Below, in pieces: positions 11,209 through 24,064 of a stretch of 64,000 nucleotides of DNA. Position 1 is the stretch's first letter, and every line of letters begins with the position of its first letter. The notes beneath the pieces were generated by a model. It did not search any database and was not told the DNA's origin. It saw nothing but the letters and a program-made list of their open reading frames with translations. The position numbers were made by a program, and so were the translations under genes. This stretch comes from Hetaerina americana (Eukaryota; Arthropoda; Insecta; Odonata; Calopterygidae): the NCBI GenBank assembly GCA_022747635.1, contig JAKTNV010000010.1:43954027-44018026 (forward strand), read 5' to 3'.

Positions 11209-11968
11209 TTGGGCGACGATGTAAGTGCGGGCAGGAAGGGGGGCGTGAAAGGTTTGAGGGGGTGGGGAGTGGATGAGGGGGTCACGGACGCACCTGGTGG
11301 GGGAGGAGAACTCTAGGAGGTGGCAACCATGAATGGGGGAGAGACGTTGCAACGCCGCGCGACTCTCGAGAGAAACCGCTGAGGCCGAATTGTCGTGGCT
11401 GCTGCTCTTGCCGAACTAGTGCTCGTGAGGCCGCGGGGATGCATTGGAAGAGACGGGTCGCGTAGATTAACGACTGAAACCCAGGGCTCGAGTGAAGCAA
11501 CTCGAGAGAAGGTCAATTAGTTAGTTGGCTGTTACACTTGCCCCAACCTTTCATTGGGTACCCAGAACAGGAGAATGTGCAGTTCAGCCTTAAGATAGTA
11601 TTAATTCCACGGATCTTAGGAAAATGGAAACATAAGAGAGAATACATACGACGACTAAGTACTTTGCTTTAGTCGGAAACAACATTTAGACAAGTATCCG
11701 GGATCCATGGGAGAAAACGTTCACTAAAAAGTAGGATAAGGGTTAGAGAATATTCGCTAGGTATGTTAAAAATTATTACGAGAGGAGGGTAAGAGTGGGT
11801 GGAGGAATCCTAGATCTACCCAATACCCCGCAAAGGCGTGCGGCGGGTGGTTTTGGAACAGCACCCGTGAAATAGACGGCAACCATATGTAAAACAAACA
11901 AAACCATGCTAAGGCACACTCACACCGAGGAATATATTCATGAAAAATCTATTTTAACTTACACACAT
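11209..11968 (-). repeat. Repeat X, copy 1 (inverted duplicate of 26696-27456)
   Basis: The reverse complement matches 26696-27456 over about 750 bp with only a handful of substitutions and no indels seen, except at the AT-rich left edge. Content: a CR1 3'-UTR/hairpin piece, an oppositely oriented scrap of CR1 RT C-terminus (WDPWE..RFVKN region at about 11690-11785) and about 330 bp of GC-rich unknown sequence. Open frames inside have no recognisable product. Confidence 0.9.
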
Positions 11969-11984
11969 GTAAATACATATTTCT

Positions 11985-12200
11985 ACGGGAGGAGAGATCA
12001 TGTCAATAATTTAGAGAGATTAAGTGTAGAACAGATTGAAGTTGCCATTTATTCCACAACCCCCTTCGATTAACCCCCTGCCACATACCCTAGTGGTGGC
12101 TTGAAAGGCACTAAAATATCTTAACATATCTATGATCACCTGGTGTGTATTCTACTCTCTGCCACACACCCTAGCGGTGACTTTCATGGTACTAAATATA
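11985..12200 (+). mobile_element. CR1-B 3' end with two successive termini
   Basis: Begins at GGGAGGAGAGATCATGTCAA (coding for RDHVNxIREIK). It then shows two CR1-B hairpin/tail units in series, at about 12078-12122 and 12150-12192 (CCCTGCCACA..CTAGTGGTGGC and CTCTGCCACA..CTAGCGGTGAC), each followed by the same kind of GTACTAAAATA end. Confidence 0.7.
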
Positions 12201-13595
12201 CCAAAATAAAAAAATAAGCTTTAGTCATTACTGATAAGGCTTAAATTTTGTTTTTTTTTTAACTTTTTTTTAGCGTTTTAATAATCTGCAAGCCATCGCT
12301 TGGGTGTGGCAGGAGGTGAATATATACCGTATGTAAATTTGACAGACGGAAAGCGTATGCCGTCGGAATATTTTTCAATTTCGTCAGCACATATTCCATG
12401 GTTTACCTCCCAGCCGCAGCTTCGTGCACTTTCAGCCGTGATGCACACACGATCATCCCAACTAAGTTTCGAAAGAGTGCTCGAACGAATGAAAACAGCA
12501 CCGCACGACAGATCACTCTAACGCTAATTCAACCGCGACCGAACCCTTGGCGAATCGCTTCGTGCGGCAAGTCGCAGATTTTACGGTTCGCTCGCTTATG
12601 TCCGACGAGCGTCGTCATTGAAATCTCAAGACAAGTCTACTTGAACAACTCGACGTTAATTTCTTACCATGCACGGGATCTGAGCCACCAATGCCTTCTT
12701 CGGTTGTAAACGTATGACCCGAAGGTCCCCTGCTCCCTTCCCACAGAACGGTCATCTCCACGGGTTTCCGTTTTGTTCCCTTCGCCCTTCTGGTTGTGGG
12801 GGCCGGAGAGGGTGGGACGAACAGCCATACACCGACCATCACCCTGTCATTTCAACTCAACTAAACTTCCAGTTTCCCTGGCTCCTCGCTCGTACACCGT
12901 TCGGCCAGGGAAGGATCAAGTTGACATTTACCACGTTATTTCTCGTCCTTCGCCGTCGAAATGTATGCTGTTCTCTTAGGACACCCTTCAAGCCTTTTGA
13001 AATTGGTACAATGTGAGAAAAATCTGCATTTTCAGATTGTTTCAGACAACTTAAAACCCTTTCACTAATTTACTCCGTAACATCCCATCTTCTATTTTTA
13101 AATGGTAGCCAGCAAACCACCGCTAAGTTTTGTGGCTGACGATTCCACGCAAGGCATGCAACATGAAAGTTAAGTTTAACAGAATTGTTAGTCACCAATG
13201 GATATGTAAAGGATATCCAATGATGGAGATAAATAAACTATCGTAGACGATGTCATAATATACAGAGAGTTAACAAGGCACAGTGGCCGTAAAAAGAGGA
13301 AATCAATAAAACATGCCTCCTTTTTACAGGCTTACTTATTCCGCCATTCTACGGTTGATTGCCCTTTGGAGACAGGAGTGGGGTTTGCAGAGTTATTCCA
13401 GATTTAAGGCATGTTTTAACACAAGCAATGGAGCAGTTGGAGACACTAGAAACACTAAATTTTGCCAACGCAAAAATAATACATTGCTCGCATATTTTTA
13501 CCTACCCATTCCACTATTCTTTCGCATACTGGACGCAGCACACTCAAATTATCGTTTTCGTCCACGAGTTGCCCATGCATTAAGGCACATCTACA
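12201..13595. other. Unassigned stretch with minor CR1 scraps
   Basis: An antisense CR1-B terminal hairpin lies at about 12288-12320, another near 13105-13140, and an RT scrap (DDVIIYREL-like) at 13240-13275. 12380-13010 is GC-richer with frames on both strands that I do not recognise. Confidence 0.4.
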
Positions 13596-13640
13596 TACGA
13601 GGTCTGTTCAAAAAGTATCGCGAATTTTTAATTTTAGCGG
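13596..13640 (+). repeat. Solo mariner terminal inverted repeat
   Basis: TACGAGGTCTGTTCAAAAAG followed by TATCGCGAATTTTT starts at a TA. It resembles the right terminus of the mariner at 42930 (TAAGAGGTCTATATCAAAAG on the minus strand). An antisense CR1 hairpin follows at about 13700-13745. Confidence 0.6.
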
Positions 13641-13919
13641 GTTACGTTTATTTGATTTTCGATTTTTTTGTGGCCTTATGCTGTTATCGTATGCATAATA
13701 CTCCGCAAGACGCCGCGGGAGTACTAGGTCAGCACCCGCAAAACAGAATAATAGCACATGCAAAACCAAATCATGTTACCTCTACGCAAATATTAGTTTG
13801 ATCATTCACTCGATAAATTTTAATCACATGAACGAAAATACTTACCTGCAACAACATTCAAAAACAGGATACGTAAGTATATTTTAAATCATGCGGCAGA
13901 AGTGTTAGAAGAATGGGTC

Positions 13920-14470
13920 TAATAAATAAAAAAAATACAGAATATCGACAAATATATGTATACACCATAAATTCTAATTAGATCCTCCGCGATTGCTGTT
14001 ATATCTATCTTGATCTATTATAGTACGAGGAAACAGCGACATTTTAATCCATCCGTTCTACAATAAAATCCCTGATTTTACGTTAGTTATCCGATCCACC
14101 ATAGTAAGTAATACGACCTGTAATATGTCTTTCACATATTCAGATACGTAACCTGCAACAAATTTACGCAGTATATTTAACCTGTATTTTAAAGTACGGT
14201 CAACTAAAGGCTCCCATCCTAATTCTTCCAATAGTGTCGTGATATTGCTACCTTGTTCATAAGAACTTTTCACAAACCTAGATGCTCTAAGTTGCACTAG
14301 ATCTATAGGATCTTGTAGTTCCAAAATTAAGCCTACTTCAAGAGGATCCCATACACTTGCAGCATACTCAAGGTTGGGTCTCATTAATTTGAAATAGCAA
14401 AGCTCCTTGACCCTTTCATTACATTTCCCAAGTATTCTTTTTATGAATCCCAACTTTTTATTAGCTATAC
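13920..14470 (-). mobile_element. CR1-like LINE remnant, RT C-terminus
   Basis: On the minus strand 14453-14058 is one open frame: KRILGKCNERVKELCYFKLMRPNLEYAASVWDP, ELQDPIDLVQLRASRFVKSSYEQGSNITTLLEELGWEPL. The thumb blocks are intact enough to classify it, with a small insertion inside the VQRRA block. The rest of the protein end and 3' UTR (to about 13920) is broken. Nearest relative in the window: 9056-9775. Confidence 0.8.
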
Positions 14471-14474
14471 CACT

Positions 14475-16685
14475 TATTTCACCAAGGGTACCCAGTCAAC
14501 TCCCGTCCCTTCAAAATCAACGATGTCTTCAAGACTAAGGCCCCTGCCCCCAGCCGTTGCAAGGCCCTTCAGGGTGTGATGTAGCTGCAGAAGTGCCAAT
14601 AAATGTAACCTGCCGTCAAAATCAGAAATATTTCGAAGGCATCAGTGGATGACGCGCTCTTTGCGGGAAGTTTTACGAAAAATAATAAGCGAAGCATACT
14701 TTTTTTTGTTTGATACCATTTTAGAAATTGTGATTGCTTTGTAAACAAAAAAATATAAGTAAATATTTAAAATTTAATAAATGCACTTGGCTGTAAGCAG
14801 CTTGGTAATAATAACCAGGAAGGTGTACGGAGAATTAAACTAATAGACCACGGGGTAATGCCAGAAAAAGTCCAACCAATGACTGCCCAAGGGGACTTGG
14901 GCGACAGGTAGACATGGGATCAAATCACACAATCGAAGTTAGAAAGCGTTCGAATCGGTTTTTTAATGTGAAACTGGTTAAAGTTCAGTACTTTAACGGC
15001 AGTTCGGATAGCAGCAACGAAATGATTGAGGTATAAGGGGAACGGTGAGATTCTTAGAGTGAGTTTCGTATTTTTCCCTGGAACAGCTAACAACCACGAA
15101 CGCAGAGAAATGCTAACAAATCCCTATCATATACCCAAATTTTCAATTTTTAAAAAATCTTCGCTCTACTCATATCCCAATATCCCCTGCAGCATGATCT
15201 ATTGGGGCATTGTTTCAATGCCGACGGAAAGGATATTTATCTCGACTTCTACTCATTGTGTAATAATATCTGTAAATATGTATTTGCAGTCCAAATGAGG
15301 CAAATCAACGCTGAATTTTTTGAGATATTCACGTCCAAATTCTCACAAATTATCCTTCACCATGACTAATTCATTTAATATTGGTCTTTAAATAAAAATA
15401 TTCCAGTGCTTGGGCTCGCTTTTTACCAGATCGTGTAGTTATGACTGCATATCATGCAATGGAAGAACGAGTAATTGAATAGTTGGCGAGGTAACTGAGT
15501 ATCACTCTTATTTTATTCGCATGGTCTTATCTGACAATACAATTTGGGGCCATAAAAATTCCACCTGCGAAGCAAGATATTTCCAATCGTTGCCAGCTCC
15601 CATTCGTGAATCGAAAGAGCTCCCAACATACACCCTTGACGCTTAATCTTCCCTCGGGGCAGTTTTTAACAAATGTAGAGTTGTATCTTTTAGAGGAACT
15701 TTTCCAATCCCTTAATTAACAATTTTTTCCTCGGGTCCCAATTAGTTGTACTAATCCATACTTGGCATTAAGCAGAGCAACATCTCTCTTTTAAGTTTTC
15801 ATTATATCGACTTAGAACGCGTTCAATGAGACATAATTTCTTTATGTGTGTACTTCATCAAAGGTTCTTTCGACTACACATTGATATGCCTATTATGTCG
15901 CTCCAGACAGATCGTGAGATAGATAAATCGTCGAGTCATATCACTCTCAAATGCTGATTTAATCTTGGTTATTTACGCGAAGAATAACTATTACTTATGT
16001 CTATCGCGTTTTATGAACCCTTCTCCCGGCGTGCTTTCAAGAAAATCGATTCATTTGGCTGTTTCCCGCCCTCTTTGAAAACATGGCACGGGAAATACGG
16101 AATATATGCCTTGTAATGCTCTCGTATTTTCCCTTAGTAATTCATTACGCATTCTACATACACAGCATTTTACATTTTATGTTTTTCATTTTAAAAAGTT
16201 GTACCTCTTAGGAATGAAATTAAATATTTTTAAGAAATACCTTATCATCACATATATCAACCGTAAATATTATATCAACATTTTCCCCGGAAAAAATGTC
16301 ATTATACAACGTACAGCCAAGTTTTTCAGCTCCAACTCCATTAACGCTCTCAAATCAGGCCGAAAATTTACATTTTAATCCAAGTACATTGATTTCAATT
16401 AGACATGAACTTGTATTATTGAAATAAATGTGCTTGATTAAGGATACTCGTGGGGAGACAAGTATGGACCGACACTTAACTTAACGGAAAGTTTTTGTAT
16501 ATCTTTAAAGAGCAGCTAATTAATATCGCCGCAAAAAATCCAGACAATCTACATGCCATGCCCATACATTCATGCTTATATCATTACAGTGATTACGGGG
16601 ACTAACAACTAAATATACGAATTTAACAAAGTAACCGCACCACACCGGTCTTTTGACCGTGGCTCTTAAAAATGTCGCGACGTTT
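14475..16685. other. Unassigned AT-rich stretch
   Basis: No repeat family, RNA gene or strong reading frame was recognised over 2.2 kb. Confidence 0.4.
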
Positions 16686-16689
16686 TTCA

Positions 16690-18060
16690 GATTCGCTTGA
16701 ATTTGTATGAAGATGTAAGGCGACGGTGTCTCTCAGGATCTACCCTTTCGGAAACCGAGCTGATTTTTCATTAATAACTCCTGATTATAGAGGTGCCTAA
16801 CGATCGAACTAGCGACTATATGTTCCATAACCTTGCACGAAATGGATGTGAGGGCAATTGGTCTTCAAATGCTCGGTTCCTACTTGCCTCCGTTTTGAAA
16901 TAAAGGTGTTATGTTTGCCGTTTTCCAATCACTGGGAACCTTGAGATCTACTCGCGACTTCTTTCATATAATTTCCAGATACGGCGCAATTTCCGAAGCG
17001 GGCGGGTATTTGGGTCGGGTCCGGAGGATTTAGTATGGTACATATGTTTCAGCAAACATTCTATTTCATTATATGAGATTTCAATTTTGGGCATCGGTTG
17101 ACCAGCACATTTTGGTAAGCTATCGGAGACATTCAGTGAGACAACGGTGAAGAAGCTTTGAAAGAAGGAATTCAATAATAAGTTAGCCTTTTCAATACTG
17201 CTGGCTATTTCCCTCAACCTCTCAAGACGCATAAATAAAATTCTTTCGGTTTCTTTTTCAAAAATTCCGCTTATCCTTTCCCTATTGAATTCTTGGCATT
17301 AGCCCTAGATATCTGATGTCATAAGTGATCTCAATTCTGTTTTCATTAGAGATATCAGCCCTAATATCTTTCATCTTGGCGGGACATAGCCTTTGACGTC
17401 ACAATGCTTTTCTAACATCCGCGTCACACCACTTTGGTTCCGTATTATCTTTTATAAATTTACTAGGAATTAACTCGTTGACTGCAAAGCGCGTGATCTC
17501 AAGGAAGTGATTCCACGTATCCTCAGTATTTTGGAGATTACTATCTTTCCTAAAACTAGCAACTTGACTCTGCAGCACGCATTTTAGGCCATTGTAGTCC
17601 CCTTCTTTAAGAAAGTAAATTTTCCTTTTAGGCTTTCTTTCTCGGACCCCATGCCATGAAAACTTAGCATTAACTGCCCTGTGGTCACTAATTCCTTTTA
17701 TAATTTCTACATATAGTTAACATACTTTTTCGGGTATGTTCGTTGCTAACAAATCGAGAATATTATCGCCCCTTAGTTGAAGTGTCAATTCGATGCATGG
17801 AGTTCGGCGTCAAGGAATTCCATAGCGATTCGCAGATATCTTTGTTTTTACTCCCGATTGAAAACGATATGCGCTCCATACCATACATCGGGCATTGAAA
17901 TATTCACCGATTATAACGTCGCGATTATTGTGCTGGGATAAGAAACCTTTGATTTGCTGATCTAATTCTTGTATTGAATTAATTTTCTCGTCCGGGCGCC
18001 TGTAAAATGCGCGTCCATAAATTCTTTTGCATTGACGACTTCTAATTAAAACCACACCGT
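16690..18060 (-). mobile_element. Decayed CR1-like ORF2: endonuclease end to RT fingers
   Basis: Translating the minus strand with frameshifts gives, in order, part of the APE endonuclease (FYRRPDEKINSIQELDQQI, IIGEYFNAR at about 17890-17910), the linker (ELIPSKFIKDNTEPKW, KALxRQRLC at about 17470-17380), FFQSFF, an HMYHTKSSGPDP block equal to KAPGPE, PSDWKTANITPLF, and RPIALTSISCKVMEHIV near 16860-16800. Many stops are present and the catalytic half of the RT is absent. The linker matches the plus-strand fragment at 30592-31020, which defines a subfamily distinct from CR1-A and CR1-C. Confidence 0.75.
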
Positions 18061-18299
18061 CCTTTCACATCAACAGCCAAGAGCTGACTGAGGGCGGTAT
18101 ACAGGATTTTAAGAGGAGAGAGAACTTTTTGAAGACTATGTTAGAGGGAATACTCGTTGAAGTGAAGAGAGGACGATGGATAACAGAATATTTGTTATTG
18201 GACTTGGTGAAGAATGGGAGAAAATATGAAAAAATCGAGATAATGCATCAGGACAGGAGGACAACCTTCCACGAGGCCGAGCAAACGAAAATGATCTAA

Positions 18300-18504
18300 A
18301 TTAATATGTGCTACAATCATTAGATGGAAAATTGAAATCTCCCCCGATTATGATGTCACGGTCGTTGTTTTGGATTGAGAAGCTTTTGATGCGCTCATCT
18401 GTTGTAGTACTGAATTGTCTTTGTAGTTCGACAGCCAGTAAAATGCGCATGCATATAATTGACTTCAGGACTTTCAATTGAGCACCAAACGCTTTGCAAA
18501 CCAT
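18300..18504 (-). mobile_element. CR1 endonuclease fragment
   Basis: A short minus frame ends in TTDERIKSFSIQNNDRDIIIGGDFNFPSNDCS: the GGDFN endonuclease motif with its upstream block. It repeats part of the element at 17880-18050, so it is a second, independent or duplicated copy. Confidence 0.7.
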
Positions 18505-18509
18505 TGCCT

Positions 18510-19655
18510 AGAATTACCTCAACCCCGATGACGCAAACATTTTTAACTGCAATAAAGACCGCCGCCCCCCGAATTTGTCTGCTTAGTCATTTCCGTAGGC
18601 GGATAAGGATTTTCTCAGGTCATTTCTCTAGTATTTTGCATATACTTTAAATGGATAATAATTTTTACCGCAAAAATACCATAAAATTAGCTAACAAACA
18701 CGTTTTGTCACACACACACGAAATCCTCCAGTGGCCAAACGAATCTTCCACTTCTACAACGCCTTCAGGACTGTTGCATGATTCATATTACCATCTTGAT
18801 CATCCTATTTTTCATTTCAATTTGGAGGCTTGAAGAATACATGCCTCGACTCATAGCAATTAGATAAATGGTGTCTTGATCAATTTCACCACCCAATTAT
18901 ATGGGAAGGCGAAGGCCAATAAATCAAGACGAAAAACTGTTTCCTGAAATAAATGATTTAAAAAGTCCTTTTCCCATTGTCAAATTTGGGAGAACAGTGG
19001 CGAACGTACTTATACCCAAAACCATAATTCACTAATTACCCTGATGACAAAGGTGATCCAGCACCCCCTTCCAAACACCTCGGAATGGACTTGCACGGTA
19101 AGATTTCTCCGGACATGTATAACGTACGATGATTTCGTGCAAGATCAATTGACTCAGATATGCAGAATGAGATCACTTGTATATAATTGACCTCGCATCA
19201 ACAAACAAAGATTTTATCAACCTAAACCAGCGCCTGTGAAGCGTGTTGATTACCATTTAAGGTACTTAAACTCTCTTAAACGCGGCCCCGTTCATAAAAA
19301 TGCATCGTTTAATTAACCCGCTACTTAAATGTCCACACAGGATTGGAATAATTCTCATTTTAAATTATGAATATATAAAAATCCATTCGATTTTCAAATA
19401 CTAACTTGATTAATCTTTTCCAACAGGCACTGTTGAACAAAACATATTTACATTTACCTGCTCCACAATCCCCTCTACGATCCCAGCAATTACCTTCGAT
19501 GCAAGCGCAACTTGACAGAGATTTAGTACTTCCTTCACAAAGAGATGGATACAGAAATTGAAGAGAAACCTTTTTTTCCTACTGGCTTACTTCTCGCCCT
19601 GACGCTTTCTGAGCTATCTTTGACTTAAGTCAGCACATCCCCTTTAACTTCTCGA
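18510..19655. other. Unassigned AT-rich stretch
   Basis: Nothing recognised. Confidence 0.4.
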
Positions 19656-19659
19656 AAAT

Positions 19660-20400
19660 GCTTTAACTAACACTTTCTCCGCTGGGCTCCACTGTCGCTG
19701 CGCTCCCCAAAGCGTATCCTACGCCTATCCAATCGAAGCATTAATAAATGCGCAGCAATTGTAAACAACCTTGACTCGGACAGAAAAATGACTGCGGCCC
19801 AATGTAAGTGGACGGAAAACCTGGATTTGGGTTCGGTGAGAAGGCTGGGTGGATGAGAATTGGTAGCACCACACGGCGAATTTCCACAGCGGCAATAACG
19901 ATCCATGATAACTGGCTCGCTCGTTGGTGTACTTGCCATTCGGAGTGACGAGCACTTGCTCGCTCACTCTCCAATTCGGACGTATTCCACTCCTCGTAGC
20001 ATGATCGCACACCTCCCTGTGTTGCACGGCCATGTTCCGACGCCGTCTGGCAGTGTGTTGGGACAGAAAAAAGTCTGTGCCTACAGCGGGGGGGGAGGGC
20101 GTTGGGTAGAGAGACGGGTTTTCCCGTGCTGACGGCAATGCATCCGATGCCCCTTGCAGACGCAGCCCGTCTTCGGATTTCCCGGAGGAGCACAGCGACT
20201 GCACGGGGACGGTGCTTTAAAGAGCTCCTTGCAAGACATGACGGCGGGGTGGGGGCTCTCCCAGGATGAAGCAGGTCTGCGGAAACAAGAGGGACGATGC
20301 TTTAGGGGACTTTCACCACCGTTAGGCAAGAGGGATGGGTACGCATACGGAAGTGTATACATCGGGGCCTCTCTCAGAGGCTAAATCTAGCGTATGAAGG
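19660..20400. other. GC-rich island, no product recognised
   Basis: CpG-rich sequence with overlapping open frames in at least five registers (longest minus 20204-19725). Frames open in every register usually reflect composition, not coding. It could be a CpG-rich promoter or first exon of a host gene. Confidence 0.3.
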
Positions 20401-22850
20401 CATATACAGTATAATAATTCCCTTTCAGACAATAGAAAACGGTGCATACGTAGACGAATGATAATACGTTACCATTGCGACCGGAGTGTTCTTCGAAGGT
20501 AAACGTTATGTTCACCCTTTAATTCACGATATCACCCATGCTTGTAATTTGGAGAGATCTTCTTGACAAAATAATTATTTTCCTTATCAAAAAGCCTCAT
20601 TTCTAAACATCCTTTCTGTCCAAGCATATTTAAGCTTTAAATAACAGCACCGGATACCGACATCTGTCTAGAAATTGCTGAGAAATGGTCGAGGAAAGCG
20701 TAACATGGTGAAACACCCTAATCTATCAAACCCAACCGGGTAGTTTTTTTAACAGCTACCCTCAAAGCACACTTACCGTGGGATCCAGTACTGACTGCGT
20801 TCATATTGCAAACCTCACTTCACAATCAGCTGGCACCCGTTAATAACTCTGTCGCCATGAAACCGTCCCATTTTGTCTCCTCCGCATATTCAACGATCCA
20901 TTTTTAAGGTTTCTTTATCTGGAGAAATTTGGGAGGAAAATTATTCCTTAAAAGTTTAAACCCTGAAATATGCCACAACTCATGCCAACCACGAAACAGC
21001 TGGCGTGGCTTTCTGTCACCGTAACATCTTGGTGGTCTAAGTTCTCAATTTCCGTTTTTGCAAATGGGGTAAAACATGAATACGGCAAGGAAATAAGCAG
21101 AACGAGATAAAATTTAACCATCAGCGGCCATATATGCCTATCGATTTGCCGCCGCGAAGGGCGAAAAAAGAGAGAAAGAATATTGATGACAACACAAGCA
21201 TAATGGAAGTAACATGATTCAAAATCCTTCGCAAAGGGGGCAACCTCGCAGTTGAAGAAAATCAATACATGATGAACTTGAATTCCACCGCCGAAAGTTA
21301 ACCCCGCGGATGATAACAGTCAGGTCCTCCAGCTATAGAAATTACTTAGATGACTGACTTGACCTATTGAAGGGCTTTTATCACATTAGCAAATTAACAA
21401 CAGATCTTACATTTTGACAGACGACTGTATTGCAATTAAATTATAAATGCTGGGTTTCGACGAAGCATTTACATAGAGATGACTAATTTATCATTTTACC
21501 TGAACAGAACCTGCAATATTCCCCAAAAAGTCAAAACTATATACGTTCTCCCTAATGTATATCAACACGGAATGAATTCCAATAAAATCAGACGCCATGT
21601 TGCAGCTCACGTATAGGGGGAAAGCAAAAGTACGAATCATTGATACCCGGAAAGAAATTCAGATTTGTAGTTAATTATCACTGGAAAGTTTTCCTTCACT
21701 AAAATGTGTTAAGGTGCAATAGAAAATTGTTAAGGTGCAATAGAAAATATTGCAACCACATACCGTGAACCTAAATATGACAAATTAAAGTTTAGTTGTG
21801 GAAGCGAGAACTTGTGCTAATGCCTACGATATACTATTCAACGACAAAAAAAATTGGAAATAAATCTATGACGATTTCAGTCTGCAATTAACAGCCTTTA
21901 CGGTCCACACAGTAATCATAACAATCACGGCTGGAGCTTCATTCCGCGTCGTTCTCGTGGATCAAGATGGCGGACTCATTATTAGTAAATATACGGAGTG
22001 CATCACATGGCATTGTTATGGAATACAAAGTGGCAATAACGTCCGAAGCCTTAGCAATATCTACGATTACTAACAATAGGGCCTTGGACCAGGAGACATT
22101 TTTCAAAGGCAAGAATAAGGGGGAAGAATTACCGAAGTAATATTCGCGTTAACGAACAAAATACTCCCACATACCTGATCATAATTACTCGTTCAAAACA
22201 CATGTGAGTAGAACAACGTTGATTATAATATCCTGCATGTTCTCCGAGTAGGCACATTAAATACCATTTAGCTTCTTTGGTAGACAGAACTAATGGCTAT
22301 AATCCACATTGCAACCGCACTATTCTACAGTTTCCTAATGCCACTTCCCAAAAAATTGCACCGAAACTAAGGAAGAGGCCACAATATATCACATCTAAAT
22401 AATTACAACTCACACACACAACGATTCGTCACCTTCTTTAAGCAATCGTATAATGATACCAATCACCAATATGACAAACTTAAAAATTGGGTGTAAATTT
22501 CACTACCCGTTGGGCTTAGTATTAGGGGAGATCTAAGCTCATATATCAACAGATATCCATGCATAGTACCCCAGAAGGGATATCCTTGGACATTTTTTGC
22601 TAGAGGTAAAACACTTGACAGGGCACAACACAAACAAATACAGGAATTCTCCCTATTGCTTACCTTGTGATCGAATCCGAGGAATGGTGGTACGTTAGAA
22701 CAGTAACATTACTCCTAGGAACTGATGATTTCCAATTAATGAATTAATAAGCGACGGCGGTACCCACACGTTCGTCTTACCCGGTACAAAGAATAAATTA
22801 TCTAACCCGATGATTAGTATGAATAAGGGCTAAGGGCACAGTTAAATATA
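20401..22850. other. Unassigned AT-rich stretch
   Basis: No gene, repeat family or RNA was recognised apart from the 21-bp duplication at 21708. Confidence 0.4.
21708..21749 (+). repeat. 21-bp tandem duplication
   Basis: GTTAAGGTGCAATAGAAAAT plus one base is present twice in a row with a single difference at the end. Confidence 0.85.
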
Positions 22851-22858
22851 GATTACAT

Positions 22859-22864
22859 TTTATT
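22859..22864 (-). terminator. Candidate poly(A) signal for the BTG gene
   Basis: AATAAA on the minus strand, about 0.7 kb downstream of the BTG stop codon, with ATTTA-type pentamers nearby on the minus strand. Position only; cleavage is not shown by the sequence. Confidence 0.3.
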
Positions 22865-23569
22865 TCACTGTACAAAAATCATGTGTACGTAAATTCATGG
22901 GCGAATTTTGAATTGAACAAAATTATTTACATAAAATCAATACAATTGTCATAATGCAGCAATTATTACTTATCATCATTCAATTTCAAATGAAAGTTTT
23001 GTTACTCGAAACTTCCACCCAATTAGTTTACAACACCTTGAAAAGAAATGAAATACTGTTACCAATATCACGGTCTGGCATTTTTATCTTTGTACCTTAT
23101 GTAAGTTAGTTCATTCTTTGTAAAGTCTTTCGCAAGCCTCTGAAATATACAACGGATATTCCGTTTCGGGACAGCGACATGGCAGCCCATAGGTGCAGTA
23201 AGTACCATTTTCATACCCTGTCAATTTGTTGACCCCATCTTTTTCTATCTTTTAATGAAATCACAGGAATATTCTAAGCACACATACACACACATTTCTC
23301 CATTATCGTATCGACACTCGATGTTGGTATTAAAAAATATTTCCCTTACATGCGAAAGAAATGACCGATGTAAAAACTTGACCAATCCTTGATTGCAATG
23401 TAATCCATTGCCAGGTTATGGTCAAAACACGCATTTGATTCTCCAATGAGTTGACTGGATAGTGTGACTTATACAGGACGAAGGTGAGATCGCGGGGGCT
23501 TCACATTTTGGCAGGGAGGTGGGGAGTCGTAGACGAGCTTCGAAGGTTTCCCGGGATGCGGAAAACATC

Positions 23570-24064
23570 TCAACTTGAGACGTATGGAGCCATTTGCTCG
23601 AAGGGCACCCCTTGAGCTTCAAGGAATAAATACGTGCTCAGGAGGGATTCTTTACACGGCCCACCGACGCGATCCAGGACGTACTCTTCGCCGCAATCAG
23701 GACTTGATTTCTCCTCGTAGAGAACACAGATGGATCCGTTCTCGCCGATACGGTAAGATACCTCCTGAGGATCTATCCACATGGTGAGCTCCGATGGAAA
23801 CAGACTGTGTAAATACGGTCCTGGAAGACCGACGGACTCCCCTGCTTGTGCGATAACGGGGTCCATTTTCACGTTGATTCGTAGGCAACGGTAGCCGGAG
23901 CCTCGGGTAGGCCTCTCGGGGAACCAATGGTCGCGGTACCGCCGACGGAGAACTTCCGTCAGTGACGCCTTAAATAACTCCAGCTTGGACTCAGCCATTT
24001 TGTTTTGGTTGAGGCGTAGGAGATGGACAAGGAAGTCCGCTGCCGAGAGTATCTCCATCCGCAT
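23570..24064 (-). CDS. BTG/TOB family anti-proliferative protein (BTG1/2-like)
   Basis: This is the only confident host gene. From the ATG at 24064 it encodes 164 residues, close to the usual 158-171 for BTG1/BTG2. Box A lies at about residues 44-65 (YRDHWFPERPTRGSGYRCLRIN) and box B at about 89-112 (FPSELTMWIDPQEVSYRIGE), followed by GSICVLYEE. The N-terminal helix EILSAADFLVHLLR is also typical. Family members bind the CAF1/CNOT7 deadenylase of CCR4-NOT through these boxes, promote mRNA deadenylation and restrain proliferation, in cytoplasm and nucleus. The C-terminal tail (GGPCKESLLS...) is short and variable, as in the family. The frame stays open upstream to another ATG at 24283, which would add 73 unconserved residues; I prefer 24064, or the ATG two codons later. 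No intron is needed. Its GC content contrasts with the AT-rich flanks. Confidence 0.9.
   Translation of the reverse strand: MRMEILSAADFLVHLLRLNQNKMAESKLELFKASLTEVLRRRYRDHWFPERPTRGSGYRCLRINVKMDPVIAQAGESVGLPGPYLHSLFPSELTMWIDPQEVSYRIGENGSICVLYEEKSSPDCGEEYVLDRVGGPCKESLLSTYLFLEAQGVPFEQMAPYVSS

Noticed and set aside
19725..20204. 159-aa minus ORF in a GC-rich island
   Set aside because: Overlapping frames of similar length exist in other registers and none has a recognisable domain.
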